From positions 1,550,001 through 1,614,000 of the forward strand of contig NZ_CP033929.1 in the NCBI RefSeq assembly GCF_003815915.1: DNA of 64,000 nucleotides, read 5' to 3'. The stretch comes from Chryseobacterium indoltheticum. Its GTDB lineage: Bacteria; Bacteroidota; Bacteroidia; Flavobacteriales; Weeksellaceae. How positions within the stretch are numbered: position 1 is the stretch's first letter; every line of letters starts with the position of its first letter. The position numbers and the translations under genes were made by a program. Shown one piece after another: positions 52,453 to 62,159 of this stretch. The notes below the pieces were generated by a model. The model was not told the DNA's origin, ran no database searches, and was given only the letters and a program-made list of their open reading frames with translations.

Positions 52453-53034
52453 TCATAAATTCTGTTTTCTGATACGGCTTAACGCTTGTGGAGTGATCCC
52501 GATGTAAGATGCAATATGCTTCAATGGAATTTCCCTGATAAAATGCGGATATGCCTTCGCCAAATTCTTGTAACGCTCTTCTGCGCTGTGTGTAAGTAAT
52601 GATATTTCTCGCTGAGTTTTTCGCACATACAGACTCTCGGCGGAGATTCTCCCTAAATAATTTCCGACTTTACTTCTTTCATAAAGCTCCTGAATATCAT
52701 CAAAGTGAATTCTGTATACGACTGTTTCCTGCACTGTTTCCACATTATACGCACAAGGATTTCTGGTAATAAATGAATCATAAGCGCTGCAGAACATATT
52801 TTCTGCAATAAAAGAAAATGTAACTTCTTTTGGCGGCTCGGTTGGATGCACCTTATTCACAAAAAAACGAATAATTCCTTTGTCGATAAAATACAGATAA
52901 TCTTCTACCGTTCCTTCTTTCAAAATCATTGTCTTTTTTGCAAAAACAATCTTCTCAAATTTGTTGACGTGATACAAAGCTTCTTCCTCAGATAGACCTT
53001 CTATACTCGTGTAAATATTCAGCAGTTTTTCCAT
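52453..53034 (-). CDS. Crp/Fnr-family transcriptional regulator
   Basis: A 193-aa protein. The cyclic-nucleotide-binding domain (KTMILKEGTVEDYLYFIDKG) occupies the first two thirds, and the C-terminal helix-turn-helix is IPLKHIASYIGITPQALSRI. No N-terminal cysteine cluster is present, so it is not an oxygen-sensing 4Fe-4S FNR. The ligand is unknown. It could in principle bind FNR-type boxes such as the one before the first yceI, but the two loci are 22 kb apart and no link is shown. Confidence 0.9.
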   Translation of the reverse strand: MEKLLNIYTSIEGLSEEEALYHVNKFEKIVFAKKTMILKEGTVEDYLYFIDKGIIRFFVNKVHPTEPPKEVTFSFIAENMFCSAYDSFITRNPCAYNVETVQETVVYRIHFDDIQELYERSKVGNYLGRISAESLYVRKTQREISLLTHSAEERYKNLAKAYPHFIREIPLKHIASYIGITPQALSRIRKQNL

Positions 53035-53200
53035 GAAATCCTTATGGATATTAGGTTTTGTAATGTAAAAATACTGTTTAATTTCTTAAACCTAATCCTT
53101 AATGAAGTTAAATTATTACTGTTAAATAATAAAAAACAGTTAAAATAGATTTGAAATCGAAGGTGATCTGAAAAATTTGAATTTTAGTGAAAAGCCAATT

Positions 53201-53845
53201 TTAAAATTGAAAAGAATCAATCTTAGAATCATGCATCATCTGCTGTATAAGATCTTCATGACGGCTGTTTTTCCCGGTAAGAAGCCAGGTTGTGCTGGAT
53301 GATTCTTTTGAAAACTGCTGTTTGACTACAGTGAATTTTAAATTGTGAATTGTAAATAATTCCCGGCAATAATCAAGATTTTCCTTGTTGGAGACTACAA
53401 TTTTATATTCACGGATTTTATGATTGTGATCAATATAATTTTGAAAATAGGTGAGTGAACTTAAAATAAGCAAAACCAGTAAAGTGCCCAACAACGACAG
53501 ATAAACGTATCCTGAACCGACAGCCATACCGATAGATGCAGTTGCCCAAATCGTTGTGGCAGTGGTGATACCGTCGATTTTATTGTCTCCTTTAAAAATA
53601 ACTCCTGCGCCTAAAAACCCAATCCCGGTAATAATGTTTGCGGCCAAACGATCAGGATCTTTAATTCCGATTTTAACGGAAAGAATAGTGAAAAGACAAG
53701 ATCCGAAACAAACCAATATAAAAGTTCTCAATCCTGCAGATTTATTTCTGTATTCTCGCTCGGCGCCTATGCAAAGACCGAGGAAAACGGAAATAAAAAT
53801 CAAAAGCAATTCGTTTTGAATGGAGTGGTCTCTTAGAAAATCCAT
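53201..53845 (-). CDS. MgtC/SapB-family membrane protein
   Basis: A 214-aa protein with about four to five N-terminal helices: LLLIFISVFLGLCIGAEREY, LRTFILVCFGSCLFTILSVK, LAANIITGIGFLGAGVIFKG and ATTIWATASIGMAVGSGYVY; the first, and the GITTATT motif, are typical of the MgtC_N domain. A soluble C-terminal domain follows (YKIVVSNKENLDY). Members affect magnesium homeostasis or ATPase activity. It has no mgtA nearby; mgtE is at 5.8 kb. Confidence 0.88.
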   Translation of the reverse strand: MDFLRDHSIQNELLLIFISVFLGLCIGAEREYRNKSAGLRTFILVCFGSCLFTILSVKIGIKDPDRLAANIITGIGFLGAGVIFKGDNKIDGITTATTIWATASIGMAVGSGYVYLSLLGTLLVLLILSSLTYFQNYIDHNHKIREYKIVVSNKENLDYCRELFTIHNLKFTVVKQQFSKESSSTTWLLTGKNSRHEDLIQQMMHDSKIDSFQF

Positions 53846-53887
53846 TGTATAGTTTTAGTGAAATAAAGTTACAATAAAATATATATT

Positions 53888-54652
53888 TTAGATCCATTTT
53901 AATCGTGATGCCATTGTACAGGCTTCTGTGGTATTTGAAACCCGCATTTTTTCAATAATATTTTGGCGATGACGATTTACCGTATTAATACTTATGAACA
54001 AAACTTCTGCAATTTCTTTGCTTTTTTTGCCTTGCTGAGTCATTTTTAAAATTTCCTTTTCACGTACGGAAAGAAATGCAGAATTTTCAACTTCAGCTTG
54101 ATATATTATTGCTCCGTTTGCGGTATTGATAATCATTCCTGTATATGAATCCGATTGAAAAAAGTCGAAATTATAAAGGCAAAGTGAGAGTTCTGTATTG
54201 CAATTATCAGAATTAGAAAAATAAAACATTTTATGAATTAATGATTTCTGATTTTGCTTTTCAGAAATTCTTAACCTGCTGATTACACAATAATCTTTGC
54301 GTTGCTCAAAAGGAATGGTTTTGATAAACTGAAAAAATTGGAGCTCTAAAACATGCTTTTGCAAAACATCTTCAGCATTTAGCTGATCAAAAAGTTCTTT
54401 TTCCCAGATGCTTTCGATTTCCTGTATATTTTTATCTTTAAAAATATTGAGCTCATCAGCGAATTTTCCGGCATAAATATAACTTTTGTCGTTTCTTAAG
54501 TCACTTAAAACGGCAATTCCATTTTCTAGTTCGACAAAATTTCTCGCTTTTTCCTGACAGTCTTCCAATTGTCGTTTTTCTTTTTCTTCAGAAGACGTGA
54601 AGTTCTGGCGGAGAAGTTGATCGTTTAAATCAGATTGAATATTCTTCATCAA
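53888..54652 (-). CDS. LuxR-family helix-turn-helix regulator
   Basis: A 254-aa protein. The C-terminal domain LSVREKEILKMTQQGKKSKE followed by VLFISINTVNRHRQNIIEKM is the LuxR/GerE helix-turn-helix. The N-terminal 190 residues are a PAS-like or other sensory domain (NGIAVLSDLRNDKSYIYAGK) with no phosphoacceptor Asp pattern, so it is not a simple response regulator. Bacteroidetes have many such PAS-LuxR regulators. Targets are unknown. Confidence 0.85.
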   Translation of the reverse strand: MMKNIQSDLNDQLLRQNFTSSEEKEKRQLEDCQEKARNFVELENGIAVLSDLRNDKSYIYAGKFADELNIFKDKNIQEIESIWEKELFDQLNAEDVLQKHVLELQFFQFIKTIPFEQRKDYCVISRLRISEKQNQKSLIHKMFYFSNSDNCNTELSLCLYNFDFFQSDSYTGMIINTANGAIIYQAEVENSAFLSVREKEILKMTQQGKKSKEIAEVLFISINTVNRHRQNIIEKMRVSNTTEACTMASRLKWI

Positions 54653-54807
54653 AATGGTTATTAATCAGTATTGATATTAAAATTCTGAGATTTTAATTTT
54701 GCTCTATTATTTAGTGTAAAAATACAATGAATTATTGGGAAAATTAACCATCAGAAAATGAATTGTATGGATGCAGATTATTAATTTAAATAAAAAATAA
54801 AGTATAT

Positions 54808-55458
54808 ATGAAGAAGATTTTAATACGTTTAAGTTTGGTTTTTGCTTTTTTTCAAGGTTTAAAAGCTCAATCTCTTGAAAAAATGACTTGGTTTAATGAG
54901 CCGCAGGAATGGGAAATCAAAGATAAAAAACTGACAATGAATGTTACGCCCCAAAGTGATTACTGGAGGATTTCGCATTATGGTTTTACAGTAGATGATG
55001 CACCGTTTTATTATTCAACATACGGTGGTGAATTTGAGACGAAAGTGAAAATTACCGGAAATTATAAAGCACGTTTTGATCAGATGGGTTTAATGTTAAG
55101 AATCGATGAGCAGAATTATATTAAAGCGGGAGTAGAATTTGTTGATGGAAAATTTAATTTAAGCACGGTTGTTACTCATAAAACAAGCGATTGGAGCGTT
55201 ATTGTTCTAGAAAAAACGCCACCTTTTGTCTGGATAAAAGCAGTGAGAAGATTGGATGCCGTTGAGATTTTTTATTCGTTTGATGATAAAGAATATGTGA
55301 TGATGCGAAATGCTTATCTACAGGATAATACGCCTGTAAAAGTCGGTTTTATGGCGGCAAGTCCGGATGGAAACGGTTTCAAAGCTACTTTCGAGAATTT
55401 TTCTGTGAAACACTTACCGGATCAGCGACGTTTAGAATGGCTGAAGAATAATCAGTAA
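54808..55458 (+). CDS. Secreted DUF1349 protein (concanavalin-like fold)
   Basis: A 216-aa protein with a signal peptide (MKKILIRLSLVFAFFQGLKA). The body is the DUF1349 jelly-roll: MTWFNEPQEWEIKDKKLTMN, ETKVKITGNYKARFDQMGLM, YIKAGVEFVDGKFNLSTVVT and VGFMAASPDGNGFKATFENF. Members are related to lectin-like or laminarinase-associated domains and their ligands are mostly unknown. It is divergent from the LuxR-type regulator over 155 bp, so that regulator could control it, but this is only positional. Confidence 0.85.
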   Translation: MKKILIRLSLVFAFFQGLKAQSLEKMTWFNEPQEWEIKDKKLTMNVTPQSDYWRISHYGFTVDDAPFYYSTYGGEFETKVKITGNYKARFDQMGLMLRIDEQNYIKAGVEFVDGKFNLSTVVTHKTSDWSVIVLEKTPPFVWIKAVRRLDAVEIFYSFDDKEYVMMRNAYLQDNTPVKVGFMAASPDGNGFKATFENFSVKHLPDQRRLEWLKNNQ

Positions 55459-55465
55459 AAAGTAA

Positions 55466-55494
55466 AAACTCCAAAGGCAAAGCTTTTGGAGTTT
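55466..55494. terminator. Bidirectional terminator
   Basis: ACTCCAAA (55468-55475) and TTTTGGAGT (55484-55492), flanked by A and T runs, between the convergent DUF1349 gene and ligA. Confidence 0.8.
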
Positions 55495-55555
55495 ATTAAA
55501 TGTAATCTCAGTTAGTTCTTTTACGAATATCTCTGTCTGATAGTTGTTAATATTA

Positions 55556-57562
<2,007 letters not shown>

Positions 57563-57727
57563 CTATCTTTTCAACAAAAATAATGTAAATAATAATTTAA
57601 AAAAATAACACTATTAATTATTCTGGGAAAATTAAAACTTTGTAATCTATTCTAACGATTTGATAGTGTTTCTAATAATTTTATCGTTTACACTGATTTA
57701 ACATAATATTTCAATTTAATTAAAAAA

Positions 57728-57776
57728 ATGTTAAAACACCCGTAAACAGCTGGCTTGTAAAGTCACTATACCTTTG
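57728..57776 (+). promoter_or_regulatory. Promoter region of the Oar-like receptor
   Basis: TACCTTTG (57769-57776) fits the -7 box. Upstream lie ATGTTAAAAC (57728-57737) and GCTGG (57749-57753). Both motifs recur in the same order before the SusC-type receptor at 62160. TTTAACAT (57697-57704) and ATGTTAAA (57728-57735) form an inverted pair. Confidence 0.45.
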
Positions 57777-57795
57777 TCCCCAGTTAATCTATTAT

Positions 57796-60700
57796 ATGAA
57801 AAAAGCAAAGATTTTATTGGGACTTCTGTTTTTGGGTGTAGGAACTATTGCCTATGCACAAACTACACAGGCTTCTATTGTAGGGAAAATTACCGGCAAA
57901 AATGTTCAGGAAAAAGTAAAAGTTACCATCGTGAATGAGTCTACCGGTTTCCGTACAGTAACAGAAACTAATTCTAAAGGTGAATATATTTTCAAAGAAA
58001 TACCTCTGGGCGGACCATATACGGTGATCGTCAATGATGAAAAAAAGGAGGGCTACAATGTGAATTTCGGAGATCAGGTTACTGTGAATCTTGATTTGGA
58101 TGAAAGTGAAAAAATGATTGAAGAAGTAATCATTAATGGAAACCTTAAAAATAAAATAGGAAACCTAGGAGCAGCAACAGCAATATCAGCCAAAAATATC
58201 GGGATTTTACCAGTAAACGGAAGAAATTTTACCAGTCTTACGGAATTGTCTCCTTTGAGTGGGAAAGGTGGAAATTTATCCGGGCAATTGGGATCTTCTA
58301 CCAATTTTACCATAGACGGAATGACTGCTAAAAACCCTACTTCTGCAGGATCTACAACCAGCCGAAGTGGTGCGCCATTTTCTATATCGATTGAGGCGGT
58401 ACGAGAATTTAAAATCACAACCAATCAGTATGATGTGACTTTGGGTAGAAGTGGAGGCGGAACGGTAAGTGCAGTTACAAAATCCGGAACCAATAAATTT
58501 TCGGGGAGTGCATGGGAGTATTTAAGAACAAATTGGCTATCGAGCCCGTACGATATCAGAGGAAATAAGAGAACAAACGATTTTTCGACTTCTCAGTTTG
58601 GATTCTCTTTGGGTGGACCGATTATTAAAAATAAACTTCACTTTTTTGCAGCTTGGGATCACCAGCTAGATTCAAGACCGTTGATTATCGCCGATATTAA
58701 ATCGAATGAGGATGAAGCGAGATTTAATATTACAAACCAGACCCTGAATCAGTTTGTAGATATTGCGAGAGCAAAATATGGTGTTGGAAATACGCCTCAG
58801 TTTGGAAGTTTCGATAAAGTGAGAAATTCTGACGCAGGATTTTTACGTCTTGACTGGCAGATAAATGATAAAAACTTATTAACGGTACGAAACAATTTCA
58901 CATACGATTTGAATAAAAATGGTTTGGGTGACAACACGGCTATTAATTTCTTTGAATCATTCGCAAATGACAAGAATCTTGATAACAGTTTGTTGTTTAC
59001 CTTGAGAACAAATGTAAAATCAAATTTAACCAACGAATTAAAAGCTCAATATTTATACACTTTTCAGGATAGTTATCAAAACGATCAGTTAGGACATCCG
59101 GTTCCGAGAGCAATTGTGGAGGGTGTGGCATCAACTCTTTTTGATGGAAGCAAAAAAACAACGAATATTCAGATTGGCGGACACCGTTTCGCACAGGAAA
59201 GCTTTAGAAATAATGTTTTCCAGATCGTTGATAATTTATATTACAATACAGACAAAGTAAAATATACATTTGGAGCTGACTTGATGTACACAAAATCAAA
59301 ATCGGTGTATGGAAGTGAGGTAAATGGCAGATTTCATTATCAGGGAATAGATGCTTTTAATAACCTTATTTCAAACAGATATTACAGAGAAGTTCCTTTG
59401 GTGGAAGACCCTTCAGTAAAATCGAGCATTTGGAATATTGGCGTGTACGGGCAGTTTCAGACAAAACTTGCGACTGGTCTTGATTTTATGGGAGGTGTGA
59501 GATTGGATTACGGAGGATATCCAAAAGCAGAATTTAACCAAAAACTGTATGATGAAATGGGAATACGTACAGATAATAAGATTAAATCTTTTGTAATTCA
59601 GCCGAGATTTCAGTTTGACTGGAATATTAATGAAGGCAATAAAGATTTCATAAAATTCGGAGCAGGTATCTTCTCTTCTGATATTAATAATTATATGGTA
59701 ATCAATAATTTGGTGTTTGATGGGAAACATTTGGCAACCGTTGATATCAATCCTTCCGAGATTGGCCTTACTCCAGACTTCATCAGCTACAGAAATGATT
59801 ACGGAACTGTACCTACATTGTCTCAATACCAGCTGCCAACCATCAATTATACAGGGAAAGATGCTAAAATTCCTATCGTTTATAAAGCAAATTTCTCTTA
59901 TACCCATTTCTTCAACGAAAGGTTCAGAGCGGGAGTTGCAGGTTATATGGCTTTAGGAAGAAACAATTACTTCTATTACGACAGAAATATGCAGGCAAAT
60001 CCTTTCATCACGTTGGCAAATGAAGGCGGAAGAGGCGTGTTTGTTCCTATAAAAGCGATTACCAATAATGCAAACAATACCGTAACTCTTAATTGGAAAG
60101 ATGGTCGAATTAACAACAACTTCGGAAGAGTACTCGAATTGGTAAGTGATGGCAAGGTGAATCAGTTTTCATTTGTGTTTGATACAAGCTACCGTTATTG
60201 GAAAGATGGTGAAATCACGGCAAGTTATACATGGTCAGATATCAGAGACAATACTTCTTACAACGGAAATGTTGCCAATTCTGCTACTTTATCTACTCTG
60301 GTTCAGGGTGATCCGAGAGATCTGAAAATGACGTATTCTGATAATCAATTCAGAAACAAAGTGGTTATTTACGGTAACTCACCTACAATTGCAGGATTTA
60401 CCTTAGGATTAAGATATTCAGGAATTGGAGGAACACGTTTCTCGGTGACTGCAGGAGGAAATATCAATGGAGATTTTGTTGATTCTAATGATTTGGCGTA
60501 TATTTTTCCTGAACTTACCCAATCTTTGATAAACGATCCTGAAGTTGGGAACGCTTTAAAAAATTATATCACAGATTACAACAATAAAATTGCAGAAAGA
60601 AATGGTGGAAAGAACGGTTTCTATGGAGTTTGGGATGTACGTTTAGCAAAAAAAATCAAGTTTGAAAAAGTCGGTGCATTTGAACTTTCTGTTGATATTT

Positions 60701-60888
60701 TCAACTTTGCCAATTTGCTTAACAGAGAATGGGGTGTCAACAAATCTTACGGGAATATGGCATTATACAGAGCTTCGAAGTTCAATACCACTACTCAACA
60801 ATTTGAATATGTGAAAAATACGAACGGTTTGGCTCCATTATCAGGAAATCCTTATCAGATACAGATCGGAGCTAAATATTCATTCTAA
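57796..60888 (+). CDS. TonB-dependent receptor, Oar-like
   Basis: A 1030-aa outer-membrane receptor with a signal peptide (MKKAKILLGLLFLGVGTIAYAQ). A CarboxypepD_reg-like domain (GKITGKNVQEKVKVTIVNES) follows at residues about 27-110, then a plug domain (FTSLTELSPLSGKGGNLSGQ), and a long beta-barrel ending in an aromatic residue (IQIGAKYSF). The GSAWEYLRTNWL region and long C-terminal strands are typical of Oar-like proteins of Flavobacteriia. No SusD partner follows. The substrate is unknown. Confidence 0.9.
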   Translation: MKKAKILLGLLFLGVGTIAYAQTTQASIVGKITGKNVQEKVKVTIVNESTGFRTVTETNSKGEYIFKEIPLGGPYTVIVNDEKKEGYNVNFGDQVTVNLDLDESEKMIEEVIINGNLKNKIGNLGAATAISAKNIGILPVNGRNFTSLTELSPLSGKGGNLSGQLGSSTNFTIDGMTAKNPTSAGSTTSRSGAPFSISIEAVREFKITTNQYDVTLGRSGGGTVSAVTKSGTNKFSGSAWEYLRTNWLSSPYDIRGNKRTNDFSTSQFGFSLGGPIIKNKLHFFAAWDHQLDSRPLIIADIKSNEDEARFNITNQTLNQFVDIARAKYGVGNTPQFGSFDKVRNSDAGFLRLDWQINDKNLLTVRNNFTYDLNKNGLGDNTAINFFESFANDKNLDNSLLFTLRTNVKSNLTNELKAQYLYTFQDSYQNDQLGHPVPRAIVEGVASTLFDGSKKTTNIQIGGHRFAQESFRNNVFQIVDNLYYNTDKVKYTFGADLMYTKSKSVYGSEVNGRFHYQGIDAFNNLISNRYYREVPLVEDPSVKSSIWNIGVYGQFQTKLATGLDFMGGVRLDYGGYPKAEFNQKLYDEMGIRTDNKIKSFVIQPRFQFDWNINEGNKDFIKFGAGIFSSDINNYMVINNLVFDGKHLATVDINPSEIGLTPDFISYRNDYGTVPTLSQYQLPTINYTGKDAKIPIVYKANFSYTHFFNERFRAGVAGYMALGRNNYFYYDRNMQANPFITLANEGGRGVFVPIKAITNNANNTVTLNWKDGRINNNFGRVLELVSDGKVNQFSFVFDTSYRYWKDGEITASYTWSDIRDNTSYNGNVANSATLSTLVQGDPRDLKMTYSDNQFRNKVVIYGNSPTIAGFTLGLRYSGIGGTRFSVTAGGNINGDFVDSNDLAYIFPELTQSLINDPEVGNALKNYITDYNNKIAERNGGKNGFYGVWDVRLAKKIKFEKVGAFELSVDIFNFANLLNREWGVNKSYGNMALYRASKFNTTTQQFEYVKNTNGLAPLSGNPYQIQIGAKYSF

Positions 60889-60907
60889 AAAATAAGTACT
60901 AAATTTA

Positions 60908-60936
60908 TCTAAAAGTCTGAAAAAGGCTTTTAGATT
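60908..60936 (+). terminator. Terminator after the Oar-like receptor
   Basis: TAAAAGTC and GGCTTTTA stem with a 7-nt loop, followed by GATTTT. Confidence 0.65.
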
Positions 60937-60955
60937 TTAATGATCAATCGATATT

Positions 60956-61702
60956 ATGAAAAAGTTTATCTTAGGGTTTGCAGTTTTAACAACAGCTTTT
61001 ATGAACGCACAAACCCAAATCATTGCACACAGAGGTTATTTTCAAACGCAGCCTCCAACAACGGAAAATTCTATTACAGCATTGCAAAACGCTCAAAAAT
61101 TAAAAATCTACGGATCTGAGTTTGATGTAAGAATGTCAAAGGACGGTGTCTTGGTCATTAATCACGATGAGCATCACGGTAAAATGGAAATTTCTGAAAC
61201 CGATTTCAAAGAATTGGCAAAACTTAAACTATTAAACGGTGAAAAATATCCGACTTTAAAAGATTATCTCAAAGCTGGTAAAAAAGACAAAGCACTAAAG
61301 CTTATCGTAGAAATAAAGCCGGCAAAGACCGAAGCGTTAGAAAACGAATTGGTCGAAAAAACCATCGCCATGATCAAAGATATGAAGCTTGAGTCTCAGT
61401 GTGAATACATTTCGTTCAGCTTAAATATCTGCAAACAGATCAAAAAAATTGCTCCAGATTTTAAAGTTCAGTATTTAAGAGGTGAACTTTCTCCACAGCA
61501 GATTAAAGAAGAAGGTTTAGACGGATTAGATTATCATTATTCAGTATTTCAGAAAAACCCGACATGGATTTCTGAAGCAAACGCTTTAGGATTAATCACC
61601 AATTCATGGACGGTAAATGACGTTGAAACCTATAATGAACTGAAAAAACAAGGAGTAAAATTTGTTACAACCAATATTCCGGATCAGCTGAAGAATAAGT
61701 AA
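60956..61702 (+). CDS. Glycerophosphodiester phosphodiesterase
   Basis: A 248-aa exported enzyme with a signal peptide (MKKFILGFAVLTTAFMNAQT). The GDPD motifs are clear: IIAHRGYFQTQPPTTENSI (HR...E), then EFDVRMSKDGVLVINHDEH (E-x-D and the catalytic His), and LIVEIKPAK. The C-terminal segment VNDVETYNELKKQGVKFVTTNI completes the barrel. It hydrolyses glycerophosphodiesters to glycerol-3-phosphate and an alcohol. It is 67 bp after the Oar-like receptor and may be co-regulated, though a terminator lies between. Confidence 0.93.
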   Translation: MKKFILGFAVLTTAFMNAQTQIIAHRGYFQTQPPTTENSITALQNAQKLKIYGSEFDVRMSKDGVLVINHDEHHGKMEISETDFKELAKLKLLNGEKYPTLKDYLKAGKKDKALKLIVEIKPAKTEALENELVEKTIAMIKDMKLESQCEYISFSLNICKQIKKIAPDFKVQYLRGELSPQQIKEEGLDGLDYHYSVFQKNPTWISEANALGLITNSWTVNDVETYNELKKQGVKFVTTNIPDQLKNK

Positions 61703-61725
61703 TATTCTGAATTTTTTCTATTATA

Positions 61726-61760
61726 TAAAATCTGTCTCTTTCAAGGCGGATTTTTTTGTT
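61726..61760 (+). terminator. Terminator after the GDPD gene
   Basis: AAATCTG and CGGATTT stem with a loop of about 12 nt, followed by T. Confidence 0.7.
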
Positions 61761-61780
61761 ATTAATAATCTCAGTTCTTT

Positions 61781-61845
61781 GCTCCGTAGAAATAAACTTT
61801 TATAGCAAAATTGCGCCAACAATCTTAAGCTCCGGAGGAGCGACC
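61781..61845. repeat. Dispersed repeat with GCTCCGxAGGAGC units
   Basis: A degenerate unit GCTCCGTAGAAATAA (61781-61795) and a perfect hairpin unit GCTCCGGAGGAGC (61829-61841, 5-bp stem) about 48 bp apart. It lies in the 457-bp gap before the SusC-type gene and resembles other short palindromic repeats in this window. No gene is seen in the rest of the gap. Confidence 0.6.
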
Positions 61846-62094
61846 CTTAATCTTTAAATTTCAATTCACAAAAATTGCATACATGCATAAAGCTATTGAA
61901 TATAAACCTACCAACTGTCAACTAAACCCTATCAACAAATTTTTTTATTTTCTCAGGAAAAGACAATAAAGGTAGGACAAAATAAGCCACTTTTTGTATT
62001 AAAAATGATTCATGTTTTTAATGCACTGTTAACTAAAAGCTTATACATAATCGTTAATCATAAGTTAATATGGCGTTTAGAAATTGTTTAAAAT

Positions 62095-62142
62095 ATGTTA
62101 AAACCGTATTAAAGCTATGCTGGTCATAGCTTTCTAATTTTG
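62095..62142 (+). promoter_or_regulatory. Palindromic operator and promoter of the SusC-type gene
   Basis: AAAGCTATG (62111-62119) and CATAGCTTT (62125-62133) are perfect 9-bp arms with a 5-bp spacer, ending 1 bp before TAATTTTG (62135-62142), the -7 box. Further upstream is ATGTTAAAAC (from 62095). The palindrome would cover the -33 region and block or recruit RNA polymerase. Confidence 0.6.
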
Positions 62143-62159
62143 CGCAAACAAAAAAGTGT

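Noticed and set aside
52453..53034. Oxygen-sensing FNR partner for the FNR-type box
   Set aside because: No Cys cluster is visible in the protein, so a direct oxygen-sensing link to the yceI box is not supported.
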